Assembly: GCA_000314955.1 (NCBI GenBank)
Contig: BAEM01000006.1
Span: 92,860-156,859 of the forward strand
Length of the DNA: 64,000 nucleotides
Origin: Paraglaciecola chathamensis S18K6
GTDB lineage: Bacteria > Pseudomonadota > Gammaproteobacteria > Enterobacterales > Alteromonadaceae
Reading direction: 5' to 3'
This document shows positions 9,102-18,061 of the stretch, one piece after another. The first letter of the stretch is position 1. Each line of letters starts with the position of its first letter. The position numbers and the translations under genes are program-made. The notes beneath the pieces were generated by a model. It did not search any database, was not told the origin of the DNA, and saw only the letters and a program-made list of their open reading frames with translations.

Positions 9102-10379
9102 TTAATGCAACTTGTCCTGTACTTTGTAATACATGCCGACAAGAGGCAAAAACCAAGGTTTACCAAAATGAAATGGTACCGCAGGCCAGTTTGTTGTTTT
9201 CCAAGGGCAATGGGTGGGCTTGCCGTCGATCAGGTCAGCCATTACCTTACCCATATGCAGCGCCATTTGTACGCCATGCCCGCTGTAGCCCATCGCGTAA
9301 AACATGCCGTTATGCTCGCCAACTTTGGGCAATCTGTCTGCACTCATATCCACAGTTCCACCCCAGCAGTAGTCAATGCTTGTATTCGCTAATTGGGGGA
9401 ACATGTCATACAGAGACTGACGCAGAATATCGCCACTTTTTAAATCAGAGCGCGAATTCGACACGGCAAAGCGTGCCCTGCCACCAAATAACAGCCTACG
9501 ATCTGGCGTCAAACGGAAATAGTTACCAATATTTTTACTGGTGACATACGAGCGATTTCCGGGAAACAATGACTCACACATTTGTTTGTTCAAAGGCTCA
9601 GTGGTAATAGCAAAACTACCTACCGGTACAATCCGGCGGCGGAACCAGCTAAACGGGCCAGGGCCACTGCCGCCAGTAGCAACAAGCACTGATGTGGCTA
9701 CAATGGTTTGCTCTGGCGTGTGCACCACCCATTGCTGCGGCCCTTTCTTATCAACGCGGATAACCGGTTGATGTTGGAAAATCGCCACGCCTTTTTCAAT
9801 ACAGCGTGTCGCCAAGCCATGGACCATTTTACCAACATGGAGCTGAGCTCCATTTGGGGTCAATAAGCCACCATAAAACTGGTCGGACACAATTTCGCGC
9901 TGAAGTTGTGCTGCATCCAGCAACTTGGCATCTGTATCGACTTCTTTAATCAGTGCCTCATGAGTTTTTACGAGCTTTTCGAAGTGTTCCGGCTTCGCTG
10001 CTAGCTTAATTTTACCCGCGCGACGAAAGTCACAATCGATTTGCTCATCGCGAACTAAGCTTTCGACGGAATCTACGGCCTGGTTATAGAACTGGTAAAA
10101 CGCGCGGGCTTTATCCTCACCATAACTGGCGATCAGTCCTGCGTAATCCTGAGCAGTACCGTTATTGCACTGCCCACCGTTACGACCAGATGCTTCTCCA
10201 CCGACGATACCCGCCTCGCACAATGCTACTGTTGCACCGCGTTGAGCTAACGCAAGGGCCGAAGACAAGCCGGTAAATCCGCCCCCAATGACTACCACAT
10301 CTACGTTCGCAGACGATAATTTTGATTCGGCGGTGGCGATAACAGGTGCTGTATCCAGCCAGTAAGACGCGCTTTTCAT
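9102..10379 (-). CDS. PuuB-like FAD-dependent oxidoreductase (gamma-glutamylputrescine oxidase family)
   Basis: A 425-residue DAO-family flavoenzyme. The FAD site VVVIGGGFTGLSSA lies near the N-terminus, followed by the PuuB-type stretch SGRNGGQCNNG. The C-terminal region holds WGGTVDMSADRLP and GYSGHGVQMA. PuuB oxidises gamma-glutamyl-putrescine to the aldehyde with hydrogen peroxide as by-product; relatives act on other N-substituted amines. ATG 10379 is chosen as the first conserved methionine, 7 bases after the HAD gene. The gene lies between the HAD hydrolase and the ABC importer in one minus-strand operon. No PuuA-like ligase is present in the window, so the exact substrate is open. Confidence 0.88.
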   Translation of the reverse strand: MKSASYWLDTAPVIATAESKLSSANVDVVVIGGGFTGLSSALALAQRGATVALCEAGIVGGEASGRNGGQCNNGTAQDYAGLIASYGEDKARAFYQFYNQAVDSVESLVRDEQIDCDFRRAGKIKLAAKPEHFEKLVKTHEALIKEVDTDAKLLDAAQLQREIVSDQFYGGLLTPNGAQLHVGKMVHGLATRCIEKGVAIFQHQPVIRVDKKGPQQWVVHTPEQTIVATSVLVATGGSGPGPFSWFRRRIVPVGSFAITTEPLNKQMCESLFPGNRSYVTSKNIGNYFRLTPDRRLLFGGRARFAVSNSRSDLKSGDILRQSLYDMFPQLANTSIDYCWGGTVDMSADRLPKVGEHNGMFYAMGYSGHGVQMALHMGKVMADLIDGKPTHCPWKTTNWPAVPFHFGKPWFLPLVGMYYKVQDKLH

Positions 10380-10386
10380 GTAATCC

Positions 10387-11058
10387 CTACTCCAGACCAA
10401 CTACGCCTGGAAGACCACGAATATCCTGAATTTCAGTATAACCGTAGAAGGGATTAGCTGGCTCATGTCCGCGATTTACCCACACTTTATTTTTAATGCC
10501 AATATCATGAGCCGACATTAAGTCATAGCGGAAACTTGAAGATACATGAAGGATATCTTCAGGGTTGCATCCTAGGTTATCGAGCATGTATTCGAATGCC
10601 TGTAAACGGGGCTTGTACGCCTGTGCTTGCTCAGCGGTATACACATGAGCAAAAGGCGCTTCCAAATTAGCCACGTTAGCGTGGATTTGTTCATTCATCG
10701 CATTAGATAAAATCACCAGCGGAATTTCAGCCGCAACTTTTTTCAGCGGCTCAACCACATCTGGGTGTGGGCCCCATGTTGGCACGGCATTGTAAATAGC
10801 AATGCTATCTGCGTCACGGTACTCAATATTCCAGTGCTTACATAGGCGCGTTACAGCGTTGCGTACTACTTCCTGATAAGGTTTCCACGCACCGAGAACT
10901 TCATCTAAACGATAGGCGGAAAAGTCTTTCACAAATTGTGGCATTTGCGTTTCAGTAATGCGATCGGCAAAGAGTTTTTGCGCCATCGGTGCCATTTCAA
11001 AATAGATAAGGGTGCCGTAACAATCGAAGCTAATATACTTGGGCTTAAATACACTCAT
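10387..11058 (-). CDS. HAD superfamily hydrolase, type II haloacid dehalogenase-like
   Basis: A 223-residue cytoplasmic HAD enzyme with the nucleophile motif FDCYGTLI near the N-terminus, motif II serine in VILSNAMN, the motif III lysine in AYKPRLQAFE, and a late acidic region HVSSSFRYDLMSAHDIG. The similarity is to L-2-haloacid dehalogenases, but many members are phosphatases or have unknown substrates, so dehalogenation should not be assumed. It is the first gene of the minus-strand operon that continues with the PuuB-like oxidase and ABC importer. The role in the pathway is not evident. Confidence 0.85.
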   Translation of the reverse strand: MSVFKPKYISFDCYGTLIYFEMAPMAQKLFADRITETQMPQFVKDFSAYRLDEVLGAWKPYQEVVRNAVTRLCKHWNIEYRDADSIAIYNAVPTWGPHPDVVEPLKKVAAEIPLVILSNAMNEQIHANVANLEAPFAHVYTAEQAQAYKPRLQAFEYMLDNLGCNPEDILHVSSSFRYDLMSAHDIGIKNKVWVNRGHEPANPFYGYTEIQDIRGLPGVVGLE

Positions 11059-11586
11059 TGTTTTTTCCAGATAGAATTATTGTTGCAAGTTAGTCTTGTT
11101 AGTTAGTTGGTGCATTCTTATTACACCATGCAGTGTCGCTTATTTAATGCCAAATTGAATCCACTGTTTGCGTAGTTAAGTCTGTTTTACTGATTCAATC
11201 AGCAGACTATGCTGCAATAAATTCATACATTATGTTGAGTACTCTCTTTATAGATAGAGCATATCGCCTCTACCAAAAGACACTGTACAGGCTTAAATTT
11301 TAGAATCATTCACTCAGCCTCATCGTGACGAGGCAAGAGTAAAACTGTACCCATCGATCATCGCTCAAAGTGAACAGCATATTTTGCTGAGAACTTATCA
11401 AAAACAACATTTACACGCTCTTCTTAGCGCAGCAACGACAAAATTTAAACATTTAGGGACGCTACTATATTGGCGAATAATCGTGCCCGCTTATTTGGGG
11501 TACAACTTCTCTGACTATGTATATGACGAGTGCGTTTTGTGCATCTTGCACCCTGCATCGCTATACAAACAACATGGAAAATACTC
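11059..11586. other. Divergent intergenic region of the catabolic locus
   Basis: These 528 bases separate the leftward HAD/oxidase/importer operon from the rightward aminotransferase operon. No convincing gene is seen. The region is A+T-rich and contains a small perfect dyad at 11190-11202. It probably carries both promoters and the operator of an unseen regulator; no regulator gene for this locus is in the window. Confidence 0.6.
11190..11202. promoter_or_regulatory. Perfect dyad, candidate operator
   Basis: CTGATT-C-AATCAG is a perfect 6+6 palindrome inside a wider GTCTG...CAGAC pairing. It lies between two divergent catabolic operons, where a regulator site would be expected. There is no direct evidence for a bound protein. 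Confidence 0.25.
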
Positions 11587-12966
11587 ATGCAAACGCCTGC
11601 TTTGACAAAACTTGACAGTCGTTACCTTATTCATCCTGTGTCCAACTTCCGTGAACATCAGAAAAAAGGTGTCAAAATATTGCAATCTGGAAATGGTGTC
11701 TGGCTGACAACAGCAGACGGTGAAGCGTATCTGGACGCATTTGCCGGCCTATGGTGTGTTAACGTAGGTTATGGACAACAACGTGTTGTAGACGCCGCTA
11801 TAAAACAGATGAATACGCTGCCTTACGCCACCGGCTATTTTGGATTTGGTAGCGAACCAGCCATAAAGTTAGCAGATAAACTCGTCTCGATTACCCCTGC
11901 TTCTCTCCAACACGTGTATTTTTCGTTGGGGGGCACAGACGCTATCGATGCAGCCATCCGCTACATCACCCACTATTATAATGCCATCGGCAAACCTACT
12001 AAAAAGCACATAATTGCACTCAAGCGCGGCTATCATGGTTCATCAGCTGTGGGCTCCGGCATCACCGGTTTACCCGCCTTTCATGCAAACTTTGATGTTC
12101 CCACGCCCAGTCAGCACCATATCAGCTGCCCGTATATGTATCGCAGTGAATATGAGACAGCAGATGCCCTTATTGCCGCATCAGTAAAAGAATTGGAAGA
12201 CAAAGTAGCAGAGATCGGCGCCGAGAATGTTGCTGCCTTTTTCTGCGAACCGGTAGTTGGCAGCGGCGGCGTAATTGTCCCTCCAAAAGGATGGCTCAAA
12301 GCTATTGAACAAACCTGTAAACGTTTAGGCATTCTGCTGCTGATAGATGAAGTCATCACCGGCTTTGGCCGCACAGGAAAAATGTTTGCCTGTGAGCACG
12401 AAGATATTCAGCCAGATTTGATGACCGTCGCTAAAGGTCTGACATCGGGTTATGCCCCGATGGGGGCTGTGCTGATGTCGGATGAAATTTTTGACGGTAT
12501 TGCTGATGGCCCAAATAAGGCCGCGGTGGTCGGACACGGACAAACTTACTCGGCTCATCCGGTGAGTGCCGCTGTCGCCCTGGAAGTGATCAGTATTTAC
12601 GAAGAAGAAATGCTGCATCATGCACAACAGGTAGAACCGTATTTTCAGGCGAAATTACAGGCGTGTTTGGCACACCCATTGGTCGGTGATGTTCGTAATT
12701 TAGGGTTACTTGGCGCTATTGAATTGGTTGCAGATAAAAGCACTAAACGTCAGTTTTCCCCTGCTTTGAAGCTACATGAAACCATTGCCGACATTGCCTG
12801 GAAGCACAAGCTAATTTTCCGCGCTTTTGGCGACAACATTTTGGGTTTTGCACCAGCACTGTGTTTTACACAAACCGATTTTGACTTTCTGTTCGAGCGA
12901 CTTCAGCAAACACTAAACGAAGTACTGGCTTTGGATGCGGTTAAACAGGAGATGACAGGCCAATGA
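11587..12966 (+). CDS. Class III PLP-dependent aminotransferase, SpuC/omega-amino-acid:pyruvate type
   Basis: A 459-residue fold-type I aminotransferase. Visible marks are AGLWCVNVGYG near residue 55, the cofactor aspartate in LLIDEVITGFGRTG and the Schiff-base Lys283 in TVAKGLTSGY. The GVIVPP and GLWCVNVGYG segments are typical of putrescine/beta-alanine:pyruvate transaminases. It moves the terminal amino group of an omega-amino acid or diamine onto pyruvate. ATG 11587 is preferred over an upstream in-frame ATG because family alignments begin near this residue and a GGAAA element precedes it. It overlaps the next gene by ATGA, so translation is coupled. Confidence 0.9.
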   Translation: MQTPALTKLDSRYLIHPVSNFREHQKKGVKILQSGNGVWLTTADGEAYLDAFAGLWCVNVGYGQQRVVDAAIKQMNTLPYATGYFGFGSEPAIKLADKLVSITPASLQHVYFSLGGTDAIDAAIRYITHYYNAIGKPTKKHIIALKRGYHGSSAVGSGITGLPAFHANFDVPTPSQHHISCPYMYRSEYETADALIAASVKELEDKVAEIGAENVAAFFCEPVVGSGGVIVPPKGWLKAIEQTCKRLGILLLIDEVITGFGRTGKMFACEHEDIQPDLMTVAKGLTSGYAPMGAVLMSDEIFDGIADGPNKAAVVGHGQTYSAHPVSAAVALEVISIYEEEMLHHAQQVEPYFQAKLQACLAHPLVGDVRNLGLLGAIELVADKSTKRQFSPALKLHETIADIAWKHKLIFRAFGDNILGFAPALCFTQTDFDFLFERLQQTLNEVLALDAVKQEMTGQ

Positions 12967-14042
12967 AGACGTTTAACATAGCGATTATAGCGGGCGATGG
13001 CATCGGTAAGGAAGTCATGCCAGAAGGCCTAAAAGTAGTTAAAGCAGCGGCTGATAAATTTGGCCTGAGCCTTAACTTTCGTCACTTTGATTGGGGTGGT
13101 TGCGACTACTACCTGCAACACAATCGCATGATGCCTGACGACTGGAAAGAACAGGTTAGTGACATGGATGCGATATACTTTGGCGCGGTCGGCTGGCCTG
13201 ATACGGTCCCGGATCATATTTCACTTTGGGGCTCTATTCTTACTTTTCGTCGCGAGTTCGACCAGTACATCAATATGCGGCCCGTGCGTACTTTTAGGGG
13301 AGTAAAGTGCGCACTTTCCACGCCTAAAGCCGATGAGATCGACTTCATAGTAGTGCGGGAAAACACAGAAGGTGAGTATTCCTCTATTGGCGGTATCATG
13401 TACGAAGGTACTGACCGAGAGGTGGTGTTGCAGCAATCTGTCTTCAGCCGCCACGGTACTGATCGGGTACTGAAATATGCCTTTGAAACCGCCATGACTC
13501 GCCAAGCCAAAAAAATCACCGTTGCTACAAAAAGCAATGGGATGGCCATCAGTATGCCCTGGTGGGATTCAAGGGCTGAAGCGGTATCAGCCGACTACCC
13601 TCAGATCAGCTGGGATAAGCAACACATCGACATCCTGTCTGCACGATTTGTAATGAATCCAGAGCGGTTTGATGTAGTTGTGGCGTCAAATCTGTTCGGT
13701 GACATTTTGTCTGATTTAGGTCCAGCGTGCACAGGTACTATTGGTCTTGCCCCTTCAGCCAATTTAAATCCTGAGCGTAAATTTCCATCTCTGTTTGAGC
13801 CTGTGCACGGGTCTGCGCCTGATATTTTCGGTAAAAACATTGCCAATCCGATTGGCATGATATGGTCAGGCGCACTCATGCTCAGCTTTCTCACAGAAGA
13901 TAAGGGCGCTGGACTCGCGGCCCACGATGCTATCATCGCTGCTATAGAAAAAACCTTAGAAGGCTCAACGCTTACACAAGATCTGGGCGGCGATGCCACA
14001 ACCCAGAAGATGGGCGATGCAATCCGGACGAATTTACTATGA
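12963..14042 (+). CDS. Tartrate/D-malate dehydrogenase (decarboxylating), isocitrate/isopropylmalate dehydrogenase family
   Basis: A 359-residue beta-decarboxylating dehydrogenase. It shows IAGDGIGKEV at the N-terminus, FGAVGWPDTVPDH, NMRPVR, the substrate-loop region VRENTEGEYSS, and the metal-binding aspartates in NLFGDILSDL. The GWPDTVPDHISLWG stretch is characteristic of the TtuC/DmlA branch, which oxidises D-malate, tartrate and related hydroxyacids with NAD. It overlaps the aminotransferase before it and the semialdehyde dehydrogenase after it by 4 bases each. A malate-type intermediate in the pathway is therefore likely. Confidence 0.88.
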   Translation: MKTFNIAIIAGDGIGKEVMPEGLKVVKAAADKFGLSLNFRHFDWGGCDYYLQHNRMMPDDWKEQVSDMDAIYFGAVGWPDTVPDHISLWGSILTFRREFDQYINMRPVRTFRGVKCALSTPKADEIDFIVVRENTEGEYSSIGGIMYEGTDREVVLQQSVFSRHGTDRVLKYAFETAMTRQAKKITVATKSNGMAISMPWWDSRAEAVSADYPQISWDKQHIDILSARFVMNPERFDVVVASNLFGDILSDLGPACTGTIGLAPSANLNPERKFPSLFEPVHGSAPDIFGKNIANPIGMIWSGALMLSFLTEDKGAGLAAHDAIIAAIEKTLEGSTLTQDLGGDATTQKMGDAIRTNLL

Positions 14043-15529
14043 GTGATACATTCGATATCGATCTGGCTTCATCGTTACGCGAGCCCACTTTGCTTAATCA
14101 CCGCAACTATATTAATGGTCAATGGAAAAAAGCGGTGTCAACCGACACGTATGAGGTCATGAACCCTGCGACTGGCCAAAGCATTACCGGTGTCGCCAAC
14201 AGCGATGCCATTGATGCAGTTCATGCAGCACGCTCAGCCCGCCAAGCATTTAACAGTTGGCAAAGGACCACCCATCGTGAGCGCGCTTCCCTGCTGGAAA
14301 AATGGCATGGGTTGATTGAGCAACACATGGACGACATCGCTTGCATTATGAGCTCAGAACAAGGAAAGCCGCTGGCAGAGTCCAAAGGCGAAATCGCTTA
14401 TGGTGCTTCATACGTAAAATGGTTTGCTCAAATGGCTATGCAACTGCGCGGAGACATTCTACCTGACAGCGTTCCTGGCCGTCAGCAAACTGTCGAAAAA
14501 CGCCCAGTTGGCGTTGTCGCGGTCATTACACCATGGAACTTTCCTTTAGCCATGTTGGCCAGGAAAATAGCGCCGGCACTGGCTGCAGGCTGCACAGTTG
14601 TTGTAAAGCCCGCTGAAGACACGCCATTAACAGCACTGGCAATGGCAAAATTGGCAGATATGGCGGGGTTTCCCCCAGGGGTCATCAATGTGATTACCGC
14701 TTCGCGTGAGCAAACGGCTATTGCCGTCGATGCTTGGCTAAAAGACGTGCACGTAAAGAAAATAAGCTTCACGGGTTCTACGCAGGTTGGCCGTTACCTG
14801 GCTGAACGGGCCGCCACTTCTCTGAAGAAACTGTCACTGGAACTAGGAGGTAATGCCCCCTTCATTGTGTTCGAGGATTGCGATATAGATGCAGCCATAA
14901 GTGGTCTTTTGGCTGCCAAGTTACGCAATGGTGGGCAAACTTGTGTCTGCCCCAATCGAATTTATGTAGCCAATGGTATTTATGACGAGTTTGCCAGCCG
15001 CCTGGTGGATAAAGTAGCTGCGATGAAAGTGGGAGATCCTTTCGATGAAGCTACGCAGATAGGCCCAATGATCAATCAAAAAGCCATCGATAAGATTACT
15101 CACCATGTGCAAGATGCCGAAGAAAACGGCGGGATTTTGTTGTGTGGTAGTACAAATGCGCGGGAAGGGTTCTTTTTTGAACCGGTAGTAATAGCAGATG
15201 CCAATAACAAGATGGCACTTTTCAGCGAAGAAACGTTTGGACCGGTACTGCCACTTTTTCGCTTCCACACAGAACACGAAGCCATCGAGGAAGCAAACAA
15301 TACCGAGTATGGCCTTGCCTCCTACTTTTACACCCAAGATCATCAACGCATTCATCGAGTGAAACGAGCCCTTCAGGCCGGCGTTATTGGCGTTAATGAG
15401 GGTGCTGTTGCCAGTGAAGTTGCTCCTTTTGGAGGGGTGAAGGCGTCCGGTTATGGTCGCGAAGGTTCCCACTATGGATTGGATGATTTCTTGCAGCTTA
15501 TTTATGTTTGCGAAGGCAACCTTGGCTGA
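14039..15529 (+). CDS. Succinate-semialdehyde dehydrogenase-like (GabD family)
   Basis: A 496-residue aldehyde dehydrogenase of the GabD branch: TPWNFPLAM, the general-base glutamate in LELGGNAPF and catalytic Cys302 in GGQTC, with a second Cys304 two residues later as in redox-switched SSADHs. It oxidises a C4 semialdehyde to the diacid. Coupling by ATGA to the tartrate/D-malate dehydrogenase and, through it, to an aminotransferase suggests the three enzymes act in sequence: amino acid to semialdehyde to diacid to keto acid. The real substrate could be succinic or malic semialdehyde. Confidence 0.9.
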   Translation: MSDTFDIDLASSLREPTLLNHRNYINGQWKKAVSTDTYEVMNPATGQSITGVANSDAIDAVHAARSARQAFNSWQRTTHRERASLLEKWHGLIEQHMDDIACIMSSEQGKPLAESKGEIAYGASYVKWFAQMAMQLRGDILPDSVPGRQQTVEKRPVGVVAVITPWNFPLAMLARKIAPALAAGCTVVVKPAEDTPLTALAMAKLADMAGFPPGVINVITASREQTAIAVDAWLKDVHVKKISFTGSTQVGRYLAERAATSLKKLSLELGGNAPFIVFEDCDIDAAISGLLAAKLRNGGQTCVCPNRIYVANGIYDEFASRLVDKVAAMKVGDPFDEATQIGPMINQKAIDKITHHVQDAEENGGILLCGSTNAREGFFFEPVVIADANNKMALFSEETFGPVLPLFRFHTEHEAIEEANNTEYGLASYFYTQDHQRIHRVKRALQAGVIGVNEGAVASEVAPFGGVKASGYGREGSHYGLDDFLQLIYVCEGNLG

Positions 15530-15540
15530 AATAAAACTCA

Positions 15541-15580
15541 GTAAAAAAAGCGCCTATAGTAAGTATAGGCGCTTTTTTAC
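15541..15580. terminator. Bidirectional intrinsic terminator
   Basis: A long perfect inverted repeat, GTAAAAAAAGCGCCTATA pairing with TATAGGCGCTTTTTTAC apart from one extra A, has a GTAAG-type loop and U/A tracts on both flanks. It lies between the convergent semialdehyde dehydrogenase (plus) and copD (minus) and should stop both. Confidence 0.92.
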
Positions 15581-15585
15581 TGATA

Positions 15586-16479
15586 TTAGTCTGCAATACC
15601 GATGCTATTGCTAAGGGTTGCAGTAACCATGAGAACAAGTACGCCGATTAGCGCCTCAGCTGTGATGGATTTTCTCACTGCAATGCAATCCTGTCTTGTT
15701 TCAATGCGTCCAACTAATTTCCATTTATGATAAGCCGCAAAGCACAACATCCCGCACACCAAAGTTAACTTTGCCGCCATTACCCAAAGGTACACGTTGT
15801 TAACAGTGCTGCTAACGTTTAGCAGTAAAAGTGTTAACAAGATACCGCCCGACATCAGCAATATCCCAACCCAAACAGCAGCCTGTTTTCCGTAGGCCTG
15901 CAAGGCTAGTTGCAGTGCCTTGGCGTGCTCAGTACGACTCAAACGAATAAGCGGATAAAGGCTTCCAATCCACCAGCCAGCCATCATCACATGCAAGGCT
16001 ATACAGAGTTGCGCAGCCAGTGATGTGGTTGCCGAGTGTCCACTGCGGGTAAAGGACCACCCAATAACGGCTGCAGTAAACAGCACAGAGAATACCAGCG
16101 CTGAGGATCCCCCCTGGCGCTTTCTTTGATTAATCCAAATAAGTATAACGAGTACCAAACTCAGAGCAATGCCTCTAGCCAGTGTTTGCTCGCCAATCGC
16201 TGAGTTCCACACCAGCTGCAACATAAGTGGGTCGATGACCCCTGACAGCCCCTCATCCAGTAGCATTCCAGCATTCAGTGGCACAACTGCGGTCATCCCA
16301 ACTAAACTGAAGAAAAAACTGCACCATAGCCAACCCATTAAGCCATTTTCCGACGTAAACGGGTTTATCTGTGTTGCGTGTTTGTTGAACAGCCCAAGCA
16401 TAGCGACATAGCCCATGAAGCTGAACACGCCAAAATAAAAGAAAAGTCTTACCAACGAAAGTAAAATGAGCCAATCCAT
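15586..16479 (-). CDS. copD: CopD family copper resistance membrane protein
   Basis: A 297-residue polytopic inner-membrane protein with about eight hydrophobic helices. CopD/PcoD-family signs include the HVMMAGWWIG segment with a likely metal-binding histidine in a helix and the C-terminal membrane block. CopD partners CopC in moving copper across the inner membrane. It lies 22 bases after copC and is the last gene of a minus-strand metal operon, with the bidirectional terminator just downstream. ATG 16479 has only a weak ribosome site. Confidence 0.85.
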   Translation of the reverse strand: MDWLILLSLVRLFFYFGVFSFMGYVAMLGLFNKHATQINPFTSENGLMGWLWCSFFFSLVGMTAVVPLNAGMLLDEGLSGVIDPLMLQLVWNSAIGEQTLARGIALSLVLVILIWINQRKRQGGSSALVFSVLFTAAVIGWSFTRSGHSATTSLAAQLCIALHVMMAGWWIGSLYPLIRLSRTEHAKALQLALQAYGKQAAVWVGILLMSGGILLTLLLLNVSSTVNNVYLWVMAAKLTLVCGMLCFAAYHKWKLVGRIETRQDCIAVRKSITAEALIGVLVLMVTATLSNSIGIAD

Positions 16480-16501
16480 CCGATTGACTCAACAGTACAT
16501 A

Positions 16502-16885
16502 TTAGTGAGAAGCATGATGCTCATGGCCGTGTTTGACTACGAACGCATAGTTACCACTCATTTTATGCCCGTCATTTCCCAGTACGGTCCAGTCTACCTG
16601 ATAGTTTCCGGACGATAGCATGGGCAGTGACCATTCCACGGATTTAGCACTTTGCAACGCAGGCTTAAATCCAAAATCCACCGTATTTCCAGAACTTTCA
16701 GTCAGCTTCAGTTTAATGACCTTGACCTCAGCGCTGAAACCAAGTTTCAGCTTTTCAGGGGGCGTAACGCTCTCACTTTCTGCTACAGGAAAAGTTTTAG
16801 ACAAATGGACGTGAGCACTAACCTGTGCGCTCAACAGTGCACAAGTGAGCGCCAAGATGTTTAGTAGTTTGGCTTTAAATGACAT
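16502..16885 (-). CDS. copC: CopC family periplasmic copper-binding protein
   Basis: A 127-residue secreted protein. A Sec signal ends at about VSA, leaving a mature N-terminus HVH, the position of the Cu(II) ligand histidine in CopC. The later DGH motif in VLGNDGHKMSG supplies the other expected ligands, and the tail HGHEHHASH adds histidines. The methionine-rich Cu(I) motif of Pseudomonas CopC is missing, so this is probably a Cu(II)-only form. GGAGAGG precedes the start. It is followed by copD and preceded by a membrane acyltransferase gene. Confidence 0.88.
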   Translation of the reverse strand: MSFKAKLLNILALTCALLSAQVSAHVHLSKTFPVAESESVTPPEKLKLGFSAEVKVIKLKLTESSGNTVDFGFKPALQSAKSVEWSLPMLSSGNYQVDWTVLGNDGHKMSGNYAFVVKHGHEHHASH

Positions 16886-16897
16886 AGTCCTCTCCTG

Positions 16898-18061
16898 TCA
16901 AAGGTATTTAACAATGGGATTGCTGCTGTTGTGTTTAAACTTCGAAAATACCTTCGTAGGCCAGTAAAGTGCACCTGCCAGAAGCACAGAGATAAACCAG
17001 ATTTGCCAGACATAGTCGAAGGCAAAATACTCACCGTGATTAGCACCAAACACGTTGAAAACAATCCGATAGCTGACCAACAGTACGAACAGGTGTACCA
17101 CATAGTAGAACATCGGCGCAGATCCAAACGTCTCAATACTTTTCGTCAGACGATTGTTTACATTCTCAAGCGCCGCCAGCACAAGAAAAGCAGTTGCCAA
17201 TGTAAACAGCACAAAATCGAGAGACGGTGGATACTTGGTAAATGCCAAGAACGACATCAGTGTATGTGTAAAGTCCTGTTGAGATTCCCATGGCAAGGTT
17301 TCACCGTAGATATTAAAGCCGCGCAAGATGAGTAATACCACCCACATAGCCACGCCAAGTTTCACCAAGGTTGACTGACGTTTACTACCTTCAACAGCCT
17401 GGGAATACAGTGGGCCCATGCTGTAACCCAACAGAATAACGCCAATCCACGGCAACACAGGATACGATGCCTTTATTTTGAATGACTCTGACTCAAAAAT
17501 GAAACCGCGATCATGCAGTATTGCCCACAGGTTGTAGCCAAATTCGCCAGGCGCAAAAGTGATTGGACTAAGTAAATTGTGCCCACAAACAATAAGTAGG
17601 CCAAGCGCTAATATGAGTTTGTAAGGGAGTTTACAAAGTACGGATAGCGACACCATACTGACGCCAATCGCCCACATAACTTGCAGCCAAAGCGTGTCGT
17701 AGGTCCCCATCCACATCCAGTTGATGACGGCGATTTCAACAAAAATGATGAACATTCCTCGCTTGAATAAAAATGGCGTCGCTGAGCGGGGTGCTTTATT
17801 CGAAGGGTGGGAGTATAACCAGGCTGAGAGACCTGTTAAAAACACAAACACTGGTGCACAGAAATGCGCCATCGTTCGAGTAAAGAATAATTCAGGACTC
17901 GTGCTATCCACATCAACGGGATCTGAAACGTTCAGATGATAAAAATACCTTTCCCGCACGTGGTCAACCAGCATAAGCAGCATCACTAGGCCCCGCAGGA
18001 TGTCTATAGACGCGACCCTCTTTTTTAACCCATCTGTGGGTGTCTGTGCTATTTCACTCAT
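16898..18061 (-). CDS. DUF1624/heparan-alpha-glucosaminide N-acetyltransferase-like membrane protein
   Basis: About 387 residues with roughly ten membrane helices. The first helix begins RVASIDILRGLVMLLMLVDHVRER, split by nothing unusual; the SxDxxRG and DHxR pattern is typical of the DUF1624/HGSNAT-like family. ATG 18061 is preferred because AAGGTG sits 6 bases upstream; a GTG nine bases earlier is also in frame. The family is thought to pass acyl groups across the membrane, but the bacterial substrates are mostly unknown. Its place between a DUF4198 gene and copC, in the same direction, suggests it belongs to the metal operon. Confidence 0.8.
   Translation of the reverse strand: MSEIAQTPTDGLKKRVASIDILRGLVMLLMLVDHVRERYFYHLNVSDPVDVDSTSPELFFTRTMAHFCAPVFVFLTGLSAWLYSHPSNKAPRSATPFLFKRGMFIIFVEIAVINWMWMGTYDTLWLQVMWAIGVSMVSLSVLCKLPYKLILALGLLIVCGHNLLSPITFAPGEFGYNLWAILHDRGFIFESESFKIKASYPVLPWIGVILLGYSMGPLYSQAVEGSKRQSTLVKLGVAMWVVLLILRGFNIYGETLPWESQQDFTHTLMSFLAFTKYPPSLDFVLFTLATAFLVLAALENVNNRLTKSIETFGSAPMFYYVVHLFVLLVSYRIVFNVFGANHGEYFAFDYVWQIWFISVLLAGALYWPTKVFSKFKHNSSNPIVKYL

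Noticed and set aside
10387..11058. True haloacid dehalogenase with xenobiotic role
   Set aside because: Only family-level motifs are visible, and the context is amine catabolism.
11384..11605. Open frame of 73 codons upstream of the aminotransferase
   Set aside because: No ribosome site, no recognisable features, and it overlaps the aminotransferase start region.
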